Assembly: GCA_002011235.1 (NCBI GenBank)
Contig: MTMO01000034.1
Coordinates: 84,533-148,532, forward strand
Reading direction: 5' to 3'
Length of the DNA: 64,000 nucleotides
From: Archaeoglobus sp. JdFR-27
GTDB lineage: Archaea > Halobacteriota > Archaeoglobi > Archaeoglobales > Archaeoglobaceae
This document shows positions 46,882-56,011 of the stretch, piece by piece. The notes below the pieces were generated by a model. It worked only from the letters and a program-made list of their open reading frames with translations. It did not search any database and was not told the origin of the DNA. Within the stretch, counting starts at the first letter, position 1. Every line of letters begins with the position of its first letter. Made by a program: the position numbers and the translations under genes.

Positions 46882-48093
46882 GTGCAGGCTGTAATTCTGG
46901 CTGCTGGAGAAGGCACGAGAATGCGTCCTTTGACGTTTACAAGGCCGAAGGTAGTGCTACCGATCGCAAACAGGCCTATCTTGGAACATCTCTTTTTTAG
47001 TCTTAAGGATGCAGAGATAAACAGGGTTGTACTTGTCGTTGGATACAGAGACGAGACGATTCGAGATCATTTTGGTGAAGCGTGGAATGGTATAGAAGTC
47101 GAGTATGCAAACCAGAGAAGGCAGCTTGGGACTGCAGATGCCTTGAAGTCTGCTTCCCATCTTCTCGAGGAAGAATTTTTGATGATGAATGGGGATGCCA
47201 TTGTTGGTGCGGAGGATATCAGAAAGATTGCCGAGAGAAGTGGATTCGCTCTTGCCGTTAAGGAAGTGCCAAATCCCGAGGAATTTGGAGTTGTAGAGTG
47301 TGAAGGTAGGTTGGTTAGAAATATAGTTGAAAAACCTGAGAAGCCTAAAAGCAATCTCATAAATGCAGGAATCTATCGATTCAGTAAGGAAATCCTAGAA
47401 TTCGTTGAGAAAACACCCCAATCTATCAGAGGGGAATATGAGATCACAACCTCGATAAAGATGGCAATCGAGAGTGGGATTGAATTTGAAGCCGTTGAAA
47501 TCGACGAGTGGATCGACATTGGTTTTCCATGGGACTTGCTCAAGGCGAATTCATTTTTCCTCTCAAAAATCGAAAGCCGAATTGATGGTGAAGTCGAGGA
47601 GGGAGCACACCTCATTGGAGACATCATCGTGGGGGAAGGAAGCGTGGTCAAGTCGGGGAGTTACATTGAGGGGCCTGCAGTAATAGGCAAGAACTGCAAG
47701 ATCGGCCCTAACTGCTACATCCGTCCATCTACGTCCATTGGGGATGGCTGCCATATCGGTGCGGCTGTGGAGATCAAAAACTCCATCATAATGAACGGCA
47801 CGAAGATTCCACATCTTAGCTACCTCGGTGATTCGATAATCGGTGAGAAATGTAATTTCGGAGCGGGGACGAAGATAGCAAATCTAAGACTGGACGATAA
47901 AAATATAATGGTTAATGTGAAAAATAGGGTAATCGATACGAGGTTGAGAAAGTTCGGAGCGGTTGTTGGAGATAACGTTAGAACTGGGATAAACGTTACG
48001 ATAAATGTAGGAACGATGATAGGAGATAATGTTTTCATCGCCCCAGGAGCAAAAGTTGATGGATACGTTGAAAGAAATTCGAAGGTGTTTTGA
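46882..48093 (+). CDS. Bifunctional sugar-1-phosphate nucleotidylyltransferase/acetyltransferase, GlmU-like (copy 1)
   Basis: Probable enzyme of UDP-GlcNAc synthesis, 403 residues from GTG 46882 (MQAVILAAGEGTRMRPLTFTRPKVVLPIANRPILEH); the track's TTG 46873 is also possible. The nucleotidyltransferase domain occupies about 1-230 (FLMMNGDAIVG, VVECEGRLVRNIVEKPEKP, NAGIYRF). A left-handed beta-helix (about 250-395) has hexapeptides such as VIGKNCKIGPNCYIRPSTSIGDGCHIGAAVEIKNSII and GEKCNFGAGTKIANLRLDDK, the acetyltransferase part seen in ST0452-type enzymes. It is the first gene of an operon ending in glmS. Confidence 0.92.
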   Translation: MQAVILAAGEGTRMRPLTFTRPKVVLPIANRPILEHLFFSLKDAEINRVVLVVGYRDETIRDHFGEAWNGIEVEYANQRRQLGTADALKSASHLLEEEFLMMNGDAIVGAEDIRKIAERSGFALAVKEVPNPEEFGVVECEGRLVRNIVEKPEKPKSNLINAGIYRFSKEILEFVEKTPQSIRGEYEITTSIKMAIESGIEFEAVEIDEWIDIGFPWDLLKANSFFLSKIESRIDGEVEEGAHLIGDIIVGEGSVVKSGSYIEGPAVIGKNCKIGPNCYIRPSTSIGDGCHIGAAVEIKNSIIMNGTKIPHLSYLGDSIIGEKCNFGAGTKIANLRLDDKNIMVNVKNRVIDTRLRKFGAVVGDNVRTGINVTINVGTMIGDNVFIAPGAKVDGYVERNSKVF

Positions 48094-48119
48094 GTTGGGT
48101 GTTGGGTGTCAGGTTAGGT

Positions 48120-48152
48120 ATTAATTGGGAATTAATTGAGAATTAATTGGGA
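48120..48152 (+). repeat. Three 11-bp tandem repeats between the GlmU-like genes
   Basis: ATTAATTGGGA, ATTAATTGAGA, ATTAATTGGGA in tandem, in the short spacer before the second GlmU-like gene. No function is apparent. Confidence 0.6.
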
Positions 48153-48173
48153 ATCAGGTATTAGGTGTTAGAA

Positions 48174-49337
48174 ATGCAGGCGATAATTCTTACAGCTGGA
48201 GAAGGACAGAGGCTTAGGCCTTTCACTGCAAACAAACCAAAATCCATGATAAAGGTAGCAAACAAGCCGATTCTTGAATTCATAGTGGAATCCCTAAGAC
48301 AAGGCGGGGTTAGGGATATTGTGATGGTTGTTGGATATAAAAAAGAGAGGATAATGAACTACTTCGGCGATGGTAACGAATTTGGAGTCAAGATCAGATA
48401 TACATTTCAAAATCAGCAGCTTGGGACTGCACATGCTTTAAAGCAAGCTGAAAAGCTTGCTGATGATGAGTTCCTGGTTGTTCCAGGGGACAACATCATA
48501 GATTCCGGAACGCTTGAGAAGGTAACCAAGCCTTACACGATCCTCTACAAGAGGTTGCCCGAAGTTTCCAAATATGGTGTTCTCTTCCTTAAAAACAACC
48601 ATGTTGAGAGAATAGTTGAGAAACCCGAGGAGCATGAAGGAGGCTTAGCCAATACAGGAATTTACTGCCTTGAAAGAAGAATCTTTAATGAAATTGGTGA
48701 GGAAACAAGCCTCGTTGCGGTAATAAACCGACTTATTGAAAAAGGCTACAGCTTTAATGCTGAAGAGGCCGAAAAATGGCTGGATGTTGTTTATCCATGG
48801 GATATTTTACGGCTCAACGATCTTTCCATGGATTTTAAAGGGAAGAGGATTTCCGGTAAGGTTGAGAGCGGGGTTACGATTCTCGGGGATGTGGTTATAG
48901 GGGAGGGGACCGTTATAAGGGGGAACACCTACATATACGGGCCTGTCATCATTGGCGAGCAATGCAGGATAGGGCCAAACTGCGTTATATTCCCTTCCAC
49001 GACGATAGGAGACTCGACAACAGTTGGTTCCCTCTCTTACATAGAGAACTCAGTGATTGGGGAAGGTGTAAGGATAGAGAGTGGATGCCATCTAAAAAAT
49101 TCAGTGGTGGACAATGGAACAACGATAGAGTCCGGATTCAAAGCCATTAGCGGGGAATCCGAGATGGCAATCTGCGACGAATGGCACTGCGTTGATGCAG
49201 GGGCCTTCATAGGTGAGGGAACAAAGATCGGAGCCGGAGTTGTTACGAAACCATGCAGTACAATTGGGAATTTCGTGAAAATAGCTGAGTTGAAGGTTAT
49301 AGATGGTGTAATTCCGGATAATTCCGTGGTGTTGTAA
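48174..49337 (+). CDS. Bifunctional sugar-1-phosphate nucleotidylyltransferase/acetyltransferase, GlmU-like (copy 2)
   Basis: Paralog of the preceding gene, 387 residues from ATG 48174 (MQAIILTAGEGQRLRPFTANKPKSMIKVANKPILEFI). The nucleotidyltransferase part shows LVVPGDNIIDSG and VERIVEKPEEHEGGLANTGIYCLE. The beta-helix has VIIGEQCRIGPNCVIFPSTTIGDSTTVGSLSYIENSVIGEGVRIESGCHL and GAFIGEGTKIGAGVVTKPCSTIGN. It lies 80 bp after copy 1 and abuts glmS with no gap. The two copies may split the glucosamine-acetylating and nucleotidyl-transferring roles, or act on different sugars. Confidence 0.9.
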   Translation: MQAIILTAGEGQRLRPFTANKPKSMIKVANKPILEFIVESLRQGGVRDIVMVVGYKKERIMNYFGDGNEFGVKIRYTFQNQQLGTAHALKQAEKLADDEFLVVPGDNIIDSGTLEKVTKPYTILYKRLPEVSKYGVLFLKNNHVERIVEKPEEHEGGLANTGIYCLERRIFNEIGEETSLVAVINRLIEKGYSFNAEEAEKWLDVVYPWDILRLNDLSMDFKGKRISGKVESGVTILGDVVIGEGTVIRGNTYIYGPVIIGEQCRIGPNCVIFPSTTIGDSTTVGSLSYIENSVIGEGVRIESGCHLKNSVVDNGTTIESGFKAISGESEMAICDEWHCVDAGAFIGEGTKIGAGVVTKPCSTIGNFVKIAELKVIDGVIPDNSVVL

Positions 49338-51125
49338 ATGTGCGGGATAGTAGGGTATATAGGGTTCAGACAGGGAGATCAGGTAGTTATTTCCTCCCTG
49401 AAGAGACTTGAATATAGAGGATACGATTCCTGGGGTTATGCCGTTGCAAACGGAAAGGAAATAGAAATCAAGAAGAAAGTTGGGTCAATCTCAGCTGTGG
49501 AAGTGAAAGAGAAGAGGGCAGAGGGTGTAACCGTCTCAATCGGCCACACAAGATGGGCAACCCATGGAAAACCCTCTGATATTAACGCCCACCCCCATAC
49601 AGACTGTGATGAAGAGATAGCTGTTGTTCATAACGGAATAATTACGAATTTCTCATCTTTGAAAAATGAGCTAATTTCAGAAGGCCACATTTTCAGATCT
49701 GAAACCGATACGGAAGTTATCCCTCACCTTATCGAGAGGTGTTACAAAGATTCTAAGTCATTTGAGGAGGCTGTGATCAAGGCAATAAAGTTTTTAAAAG
49801 GTTCATATGCTTTTGTGGCCCTCAAAAAGGATGAGAAAAAGCTAATTGCGTGTAAATACAAGAGTCCTTTGATACTGGGGGTTGGAGATGGTGAACTCAT
49901 CTTCGCCTCGGACGTGCCTGCCATCCTCGAATACACGAACAGAGTGATCTATCTAAACGACGGAGACATCGTTATAGCTGAACCGGGGAAATACAGGATA
50001 ATCAATGAGAGAGGGGAGGTTGTAAGAGATATAGAACTTATCCACTGGAGCATTGAGGATGCAGAAAAAAGTGGATACGAGCATTTCATGCTTAAAGAGA
50101 TAAATGAGAATCCGAGGGTCATCGAAGACACCCTGGGCGAATATGTTACTGACAAGATCGAGCTGGATCCGAGCTTTGCAGCTGGAATTTCGGAGATAGT
50201 AATCGTTGCATGTGGTACAAGCTACCATGCCGGGCTTATAGGGAAATACGTTATAGAGAAGCTTGCTGGGATACCTGTTAGAGTTGAATACGCTTCGGAA
50301 TACAACTACCACCAGATCATACCCGGCAGATCTCTCATCCTTGGAATTACACAGTCAGGTGAGACTGCAGACACGCTTGAGGCTTTGAGGGCTGCAAAAA
50401 GAATGGGATTGAGGACTTGCAGCATAGTTAACGTGGTTGGTAGCACCGCAACGAAGATCTCGGATCACGTTCTGTTCACAAGGGCTGGGCCGGAGATAAG
50501 CGTTGCGGCAACAAAATCCTTTATCGCTCAGCTTATAGTCCTATACATCATCGCGATAAAGCTATCTCCGCTTACAAGGCAGGAAAAGAAGGAACTAATC
50601 GAGGAGCTAAAGAGTCTACCCGAGAAGGTTCAGAGGATCCTGGATAAGCAGCATGACATTGATGAAATTGCAAAGAAGCTCAGCAACTTCGAGAACATAA
50701 TGTACATCGGAAGGGGACTTGGTTTTCCAACCGCTTTGGAAGGAGCTCTAAAGATGAAGGAAATCTCCTACATCCATGCCGAAGGCTATCCCGCCGGAGA
50801 GCTTAAACATGGGCCATTCGCTCTGCTAGGGGAGAACACTCCCGTAGTTGCAGTCATTAATCGGGATGAGACCTATGAGATTATGCTGAACAACATCAAG
50901 GAGGTTAAGGCGAGGGAATCTTTGGTTATTGCAGTTTCTGACGATAAGGATGAGGAAGTAGATAATTTCGTTGATTTTGCAATCAAAACTCCTGAAACAC
51001 TCCCGATTCTATCGCCAATTCTGCATTCGGTGGCTTTTCAGCTACTAGCCTATTTCACAGCAAGAATAAGGGGTTGCGAGATAGATAAGCCAAGGAATCT
51101 GGCGAAGAGCGTTACTGTTGAATAG
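49338..51125 (+). CDS. glmS: Glutamine-fructose-6-phosphate aminotransferase
   Basis: Makes glucosamine 6-phosphate. The 595 residues begin MCGIVGYIG, with the catalytic Cys2 of the Ntn glutaminase domain, and HTRWATHGKPSDINAHPH. Two SIS domains follow (VACGTSYHAGLIGKY, GITQSGETADTLEALRAAKRMG, GRGLGFPTALEGALKMKEISYIHAEGYPAGELKHGP), and the C-terminus DKPRNLAKSVTVE is canonical. The ATG directly follows the previous stop (TAAATG), so it is coupled to the GlmU-like gene. Confidence 0.98.
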   Translation: MCGIVGYIGFRQGDQVVISSLKRLEYRGYDSWGYAVANGKEIEIKKKVGSISAVEVKEKRAEGVTVSIGHTRWATHGKPSDINAHPHTDCDEEIAVVHNGIITNFSSLKNELISEGHIFRSETDTEVIPHLIERCYKDSKSFEEAVIKAIKFLKGSYAFVALKKDEKKLIACKYKSPLILGVGDGELIFASDVPAILEYTNRVIYLNDGDIVIAEPGKYRIINERGEVVRDIELIHWSIEDAEKSGYEHFMLKEINENPRVIEDTLGEYVTDKIELDPSFAAGISEIVIVACGTSYHAGLIGKYVIEKLAGIPVRVEYASEYNYHQIIPGRSLILGITQSGETADTLEALRAAKRMGLRTCSIVNVVGSTATKISDHVLFTRAGPEISVAATKSFIAQLIVLYIIAIKLSPLTRQEKKELIEELKSLPEKVQRILDKQHDIDEIAKKLSNFENIMYIGRGLGFPTALEGALKMKEISYIHAEGYPAGELKHGPFALLGENTPVVAVINRDETYEIMLNNIKEVKARESLVIAVSDDKDEEVDNFVDFAIKTPETLPILSPILHSVAFQLLAYFTARIRGCEIDKPRNLAKSVTVE

Positions 51126-51283
51126 CAGAGAAGCTAAAACGATAGCTGGAAATTTACCTAGACTGAATTCCGGAACGAGTTTTAGATACTCGGTTCAACA
51201 TCTTACCCAACATTTTATTTTTTCATCTGAATTTTACTTTGCTCTTACTATACTTACTCTACTACCATTACATATATTCCCGC

Positions 51284-51406
51284 TTACTTAGTTTCCCCAA
51301 CCATTCTTTCAACATCTCTGAGCTTTAGAAAGGATAGAACAAAGAGGATTAGCCAAAGTACCATTACAACCATCGAAGCCAGAAAAACGGCTGTGAAGTC
51401 GTTCAA
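51284..51406 (-). CDS. CcmD-like small membrane protein (40 aa)
   Basis: Missing from the ORF track. A strong SD (GGAGGTGGTGA) precedes TTG 51406, giving MNDFTAVFLASMVVMVLWLILFVLSFLKLRDVERMVGETK: one membrane helix and a charged tail. Position right after ccmC and the helix-plus-charged-tail form match CcmD, the small protein that helps release haem from CcmC to CcmE. Confidence 0.7.
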   Translation of the reverse strand: MNDFTAVFLASMVVMVLWLILFVLSFLKLRDVERMVGETK

Positions 51407-51465
51407 GTCACCACCTCCTTTCATTTAATTTAGTTAATTTAATCTTTAACTTAATCTTCATCAAC

Positions 51466-52128
51466 TTAATCTTCATCCTCTCCCTCCAACTTAATTCTGA
51501 GCATCTCGGCCCTGGTTTCTAACAGGATGTAAGCCAGATAGAGAAGAATGAAGCCCAGAATCATTATACTAAGGGTCTGACCTATATTTAGTCCTATTTT
51601 AAGTTCTTTTGTCGATGGATGGAGGGAGAAGCCTATGAACGCGGAAAGATAGCTCAGAGGAATTGTAACATAACCAAAAATAGCCAGAATGGCTGAATTC
51701 CTGGCTTTGGTCTCCTGACTCTCGATCGACTCTCTAAGGGCGAAGTATGCAGCGTAAACAAACCAGAGTATTAAAACTGTAGTTTCCCGAGGGTCCCAGT
51801 TCCAGTAAGAGCCCCATGCAACCTTCGCCCAAATGGACCCGCTGATCAATGCGGCTGTAATCAGAAAAATTCCTGCTTTTGCAGAAGTGACAGCATAAAC
51901 GTCAAATTTTCTCTCATTTTTTGAAAGGTAGAGAATCGAGAATATCAGTGTTAAGGTGAATGCCAGAAAGGAGGTTATTGCTGAAGGAAGGTGGAAGAAG
52001 AGAATTCTGTAGTTGTTTTTGAGTTCGAGGGTTGCTGATTCGGGGAGAAGAATGAGGCCACTGTAAGTTCCGTAAATCACGAAGCAAAAGCCTATGAGGA
52101 AGAGTAGGATTGCAAGGATTCTGGCCAT
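51466..52128 (-). CDS. ccmC: Cytochrome c biogenesis/haem export protein CcmC (CcsA family)
   Basis: Membrane protein of 220 residues with six hydrophobic segments and the haem-handling tryptophan motif WGSYWNWDPRETTVLILW. Conserved histidines occur in ILFFHLPSA and GFSLHPS, the expected haem-ligand positions. It presents haem on the outer face for attachment to c-type cytochromes, implying such cytochromes in this organism. No CcmA, CcmB, CcmE or CcmF gene is in the window. Confidence 0.93.
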   Translation of the reverse strand: MARILAILLFLIGFCFVIYGTYSGLILLPESATLELKNNYRILFFHLPSAITSFLAFTLTLIFSILYLSKNERKFDVYAVTSAKAGIFLITAALISGSIWAKVAWGSYWNWDPRETTVLILWFVYAAYFALRESIESQETKARNSAILAIFGYVTIPLSYLSAFIGFSLHPSTKELKIGLNIGQTLSIMILGFILLYLAYILLETRAEMLRIKLEGEDED

Positions 52129-52245
52129 GGTTATTAATTTTCAGGGTGCTATTTGAAACTTTTCGTTCGTTTTGTTTAGTGGCTCCCATGAAATCAGGAC
52201 GAATCTAGCTACTTAATCTCTCTTTTCAGCTCTTAAAGCTTGAAT

Positions 52246-54360
52246 TTATCTTTTATTACCTTTTGCATCCATAGAGTCCTTAACAAAGACCTTAACCATC
52301 ATCCAGTACAATGATAGGATAACCACACCAGCCATAATGTATGCGATGAATGGGGGGTTGAACACCATTCCTATTTCTCGGCGGTGAAGTTGCCAAAAGA
52401 TACCGCAATATGCGATTAAAAATCCAAGAATTACGAGTAATGTTAGCTGAAGATGCATAAAAACGCTTTCACGTTTTTTGAGATGGCTTAGCGTATGACT
52501 TATTGCATGGGCAGAGAGAACTGCTGCGGGTGGAAGAACTGGAAGGAAGTATCTCATCTCTTCATAAGGTGGGATTCCAACACCTCCGAGCTGGATGTAA
52601 AGGAAGAGTATGATGAAACCCCAGAGAAACAGCAGCCATGCTCTACTCCTTCTAAAATCAAGAAGAAAGCCAATCGGAGCGATGAATAGCGGTGTTAGCA
52701 GAAGAAATAGCTGGGGTAGTGAGAGTTTGAGCGATGACGAAATTGATTTCCATGATGGGTGGAGATACCGCTCGATCATAGTTTCTTTGGGAGTTTTAAT
52801 TGTAACATTGCCATCCACCATTTCAAGCCTGTGGCTCATCTGGTATCCGCTGCTCAAAGGGCTGCCAAACAGAGTCGTGTTATAGGAGAGCAGCAATGAG
52901 GTTATGATAAATAAGCCCAGAATGAAAGATAAAACCGGAAGTGCCTTTTTCAGAGAAGAGATGGAAATGGAAGGAGTATTAGCGTTTCTAACAAATCTGA
53001 GGAGAATGTAAACGATAAGTGCGACGATTATCGCTGCGGCTGAGTACCTCGCTGCAATTCCAAATGCAAAGCTTAAACCACCGATGAAAGCAAGAAATGA
53101 GTTCATAGCTCTTTCTGAGTGGATAGATTCGATGAAAAGAGCAATTCCGGCAGTAGAGAATGCCATTGAAGCGTAGTCTGCCATTCCTCTAGAATAAATC
53201 ATCATCATGCCCAAACTAGAGGTTATAACAAGTAGAGTGGCGTAAAAGGCGGTGTCCTTGTTGTACAGTCTTCTCGAGAGCAAGTATACTGCCGAAGTTG
53301 CTATAAAACAGTTGAAGATGTTGATGAAGTTTATCGTTCCTGTGAGCCAGAAGGGGATTATGAGATAGCTATAACCAGGATACCAGCGATTTGCAATCGC
53401 ATATCTCCCATCAACTTCCACAATTACAGAGCCAACGGGCGGTATGATGTTCTCCGTTTCTTTAACAACAATAACATGATAAATTCCCTGAGTTGGAATG
53501 GTAAGGGTAAGATCTCCATTTTTATTGGTGTATCCGGTAGGTTTCTTTCCTTGTAACATCTCTTGCAACTTCCCCTGCAACTTCCCAACTTCCCAAACGT
53601 AGACCTTTGCCCCATCTAAATTCTTGTTGACGTAGTGGTCAACATGGATGTTTACTTCAGCTTTTCCACCTGAAAGGCTTTTCAGCTCTGCATTTGCTAG
53701 GATGGGATAGTTGAGATTGAAAAAATCCGTTGCAAATGTCGTTTTGAGAGCACCTTTTGTGAACCCTTTTGTAGACTCTTTTGTGGACTCTTTTATGAAT
53801 ACAGTTACCGTGTAAAATCCGGGAGGTATTCTTGCTGTGAATTTTCCCTCTTTGTCAGAGAAACCCTCGAACTGCAGTCCACTCTTCCCCCTGATCACTA
53901 TAAACAAGCCAGAAATGCCGGTATTATGGCCATTGTAGACTGTAACTGTAACGTCTCTCGGCCTAACTTCCAATCTTGATCTGGAATCTGGCTGTTTAGT
54001 GGGAGACTGGATGTTTGGTGGGTTTTTGCTTGGAAGAGTAGGACTACCAGCAGCACTGCTATCTGACACGTCGATTTTTACAAAAACACAGTTTTCCGGT
54101 GTATTACCAATGAAAAAGTCCAGATGCTGAATCTTCGTACGCCCAACATCCTCCAAAGGAACGTAAGTTTTACCTGTTTTGTAGTATATCCACGCCCAGC
54201 CGAAGTAAGCGTGCTCGTCGGGTATTGTTCCACCATCCCACATGCCGTTTGGCCTTTCTTGGAGAGGATAGGGAAAGGAGAGGACGAATACGGATGAGAT
54301 TATGAACAGAGCGATTAAAACAACGGATTTCTTGCTCGTTATCAGTCTGTCTGGTTTCAC
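52246..54360 (-). CDS. GT-C family membrane glycosyltransferase with Ig-like inserted domains
   Basis: Protein of 704 residues. After one N-terminal membrane segment comes GGTIPDEHAYFGWAWIYYKTG, an ArnT/PMT-like first loop with the acidic DE pair. A long extracellular insert (about 95-330) follows with two carboxypeptidase-regulatory-like beta domains (VTVYNGHNTGISGLFIVIRGKSGLQFEGFSDKEGKFTARIPPGFYTVTVF and KVYVWEVGKL...GYTNKNGDLTLTIPTQGIYHVIVV). About ten membrane segments make up the rest, with PPYEEMRYFLPVLPP near the end. It probably transfers a sugar from a lipid carrier. The beta-domain insertion inside the first loop is unusual. Confidence 0.75.
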   Translation of the reverse strand: MKPDRLITSKKSVVLIALFIISSVFVLSFPYPLQERPNGMWDGGTIPDEHAYFGWAWIYYKTGKTYVPLEDVGRTKIQHLDFFIGNTPENCVFVKIDVSDSSAAGSPTLPSKNPPNIQSPTKQPDSRSRLEVRPRDVTVTVYNGHNTGISGLFIVIRGKSGLQFEGFSDKEGKFTARIPPGFYTVTVFIKESTKESTKGFTKGALKTTFATDFFNLNYPILANAELKSLSGGKAEVNIHVDHYVNKNLDGAKVYVWEVGKLQGKLQEMLQGKKPTGYTNKNGDLTLTIPTQGIYHVIVVKETENIIPPVGSVIVEVDGRYAIANRWYPGYSYLIIPFWLTGTINFINIFNCFIATSAVYLLSRRLYNKDTAFYATLLVITSSLGMMMIYSRGMADYASMAFSTAGIALFIESIHSERAMNSFLAFIGGLSFAFGIAARYSAAAIIVALIVYILLRFVRNANTPSISISSLKKALPVLSFILGLFIITSLLLSYNTTLFGSPLSSGYQMSHRLEMVDGNVTIKTPKETMIERYLHPSWKSISSSLKLSLPQLFLLLTPLFIAPIGFLLDFRRSRAWLLFLWGFIILFLYIQLGGVGIPPYEEMRYFLPVLPPAAVLSAHAISHTLSHLKKRESVFMHLQLTLLVILGFLIAYCGIFWQLHRREIGMVFNPPFIAYIMAGVVILSLYWMMVKVFVKDSMDAKGNKR

Positions 54361-54722
54361 GATAATAAAAAGATCTTTAAATATATTTAAATATATTTCT
54401 TTTCTCTTACATACCCATCTTTTGATATTGTCTGATATTATTCCTTTACTTTTTTGTTTTGAAGCTTGTATAAATTTGATTCAAACTTGACTTAGAATTC
54501 GACCTAAATTCGACTTAAATTTACTGGATTTTGACTGAAAATCCATCTCCTAGGGATTTTGAATCTCATCTACATCCTAGCATGCGTATTCTATTTTTAA
54601 GACACCATATTACTAGAGATTACGGCATTATGGCGATTGTTCTATCATGTTCTCTCTGAGGGGAGAAAGTAATGGGGAAGTGATAGGAAAGAGTAATATA
54701 CTCTCTAGCTTTTTCAGAAAAT
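54361..54722. other. AT-rich intergenic region with divergent promoters
   Basis: No gene seen in 362 bp. The left end (TTTAAATATATTTAAATATATTTC) is a likely promoter for the minus-strand glycosyltransferase. A short degenerate direct repeat (AATTCGACCTAAATTCGACTTAAAT) lies near 54498. The right end carries the promoter of the PspC operon. Confidence 0.5.
54690..54704. promoter_or_regulatory. PspC operon promoter: TATA inside palindrome AGAGTA-ATA-TACTCT
   Basis: The TATA-like AATATA lies inside a perfect 6-bp inverted repeat with a 3-bp spacer, preceded by the BRE-like GGAAA. It sits about 25 bp before ATG 54723, so the transcript is probably leaderless and the palindrome could be an operator. 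Confidence 0.5.
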
Positions 54723-55151
54723 ATGACCAAGATCTACAGGAGCAAGGATGATAGGGTAGTACTCGGAGTCTGTGGAGGACTTGCAAAATATTTTGCCGTG
54801 GACTCCACGATTCTCAGGCTGATCTTTATAGTTGCAACTCTCTATCACGGCTCGGGTATTTTGCTTTACATAATTTTAGCGATTATCATGCCGGAAGAAA
54901 AAAAGATTGAAAGGATAAGGGAGAAAAATGGAACTGAGGTATCCGAAGTGTCTGAAACATCCGAGGAAGGATCCGTTGAGATTGAAGAGAAGCCCAAAGA
55001 AGAAAGAAGAAAGATTCTTGCCCTTGGATTGATCGTTATCGGTGCTTACTTCCTCCTAAAAGACTTCATCTCAATTTACATATCCTCGTCCCAGGTTCTT
55101 GGAATTATCTTCCTGCTTCTTGGTGTTGCTCTGATATTCAAGAAGAGATGA
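54723..55151 (+). CDS. PspC-domain membrane protein
   Basis: Protein of 142 residues. The PspC domain occupies 1-60 (MTKIYRSKDDRVVLGVCGGLAKYFAVDSTILRLIFIVATLYHGSGILLYIILAIIMPEE). A charged linker and two membrane segments follow (ILALGLIVIGAYFLLKDFI, VLGIIFLLLGVALIFKKR). PspC proteins take part in envelope-stress responses. It lies 6 bp before the next gene and is co-transcribed with it. Confidence 0.92.
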   Translation: MTKIYRSKDDRVVLGVCGGLAKYFAVDSTILRLIFIVATLYHGSGILLYIILAIIMPEEKKIERIREKNGTEVSEVSETSEEGSVEIEEKPKEERRKILALGLIVIGAYFLLKDFISIYISSSQVLGIIFLLLGVALIFKKR

Positions 55152-55157
55152 TAGAAG

Positions 55158-55838
55158 ATGTCGAGAAAGTGGGGTGCGATTTTTGTATTCATCGGGATCG
55201 TTCTTATTTTTACTCCATGGCTCATACCATTTCTTGAGAGCCTGCCCTATTACCTAAGACTTTCATTCGCATTCATCTTTCAATATGGGTCGATTTTAGA
55301 GAGAATTTTCCCTGTATCACTTATTTTGCTTGGTTTTGCCATTCTCGTTGGAGGATTTTTGAGAAGGACCCTAATCCTCTTGGCCTTTGCTGTTGCCTTG
55401 ATCTCAATAGTTGCAATAATTCTTCCTAGCCATGGACTCATATCTACCATGTCCATGTCTAGCATTTCTGAGAAGGAAATAGAGTTCTTTGCTGGCGACA
55501 TGATTGTGGAATGGGAAGGGGGAGAAGGAAAAGGAGGAGGGGTAAGAGAAGTATGGCGAAAGGACGGCTCGAGGGTGGTAAAAGTTAAAGGTGACAGCTT
55601 AAATATTGAATTTTTTGTCGGTAGTGTTGAGGTTTTCCTTCCAAGTGATAAAGATGTGAGCGTGAACATCGATGGAGGGATAGGAGATATAAAGGTTTTC
55701 GCCCCTAAGAACGTCAGAGTTGAGGTAGAAGGAAATTTGGGGATCGGAAGTTTTGAGAACAATCATGTTGCAATAAATCCGGAGCACACAGCAAGGATAA
55801 GCTACGATCTTGGAATTGGGGAGGTTAGGATTGAATAG
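55158..55838 (+). CDS. LiaF-like membrane protein with C-terminal beta domain
   Basis: Protein of 226 residues with three to four membrane segments in the first 105 residues. A soluble beta-rich tail follows (IEFFAGDMIVEWEG, VKVKGDSLNIEFFVGSVEVFLPSDKDVSVNIDGGIGDIKVFAPKNVRVEVEGNLGIGSFEN). The repeated GxGDIKV/GIGEVRI pattern is like the toastrack domains of LiaF/PspC-linked proteins. Together with the PspC gene it suggests an envelope-stress sensing pair. Confidence 0.75.
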   Translation: MSRKWGAIFVFIGIVLIFTPWLIPFLESLPYYLRLSFAFIFQYGSILERIFPVSLILLGFAILVGGFLRRTLILLAFAVALISIVAIILPSHGLISTMSMSSISEKEIEFFAGDMIVEWEGGEGKGGGVREVWRKDGSRVVKVKGDSLNIEFFVGSVEVFLPSDKDVSVNIDGGIGDIKVFAPKNVRVEVEGNLGIGSFENNHVAINPEHTARISYDLGIGEVRIE

Positions 55839-56011
55839 TTGTTTAATGGTCGTTTAGGAATTGAATAGCTAGCAAGGTATAACTGAATTAAACTGAATTA
55901 AGTTTGGAATAAAAAAATGGAATATGGAATAAAGAAATAAAGAAATAAAGTCAGAAATATAGTCAAATCAAAAAATTCAAGAAATCAAATCGAGCCGTAA
56001 TCAAAAATAGG

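Noticed and set aside
55280-55762. 160-residue minus-strand ORF opposite the LiaF-like gene
   Set aside because: Low-complexity Ser/Pro/Thr antisense text; the plus-strand protein has membrane segments and repeat structure and continues the PspC operon.
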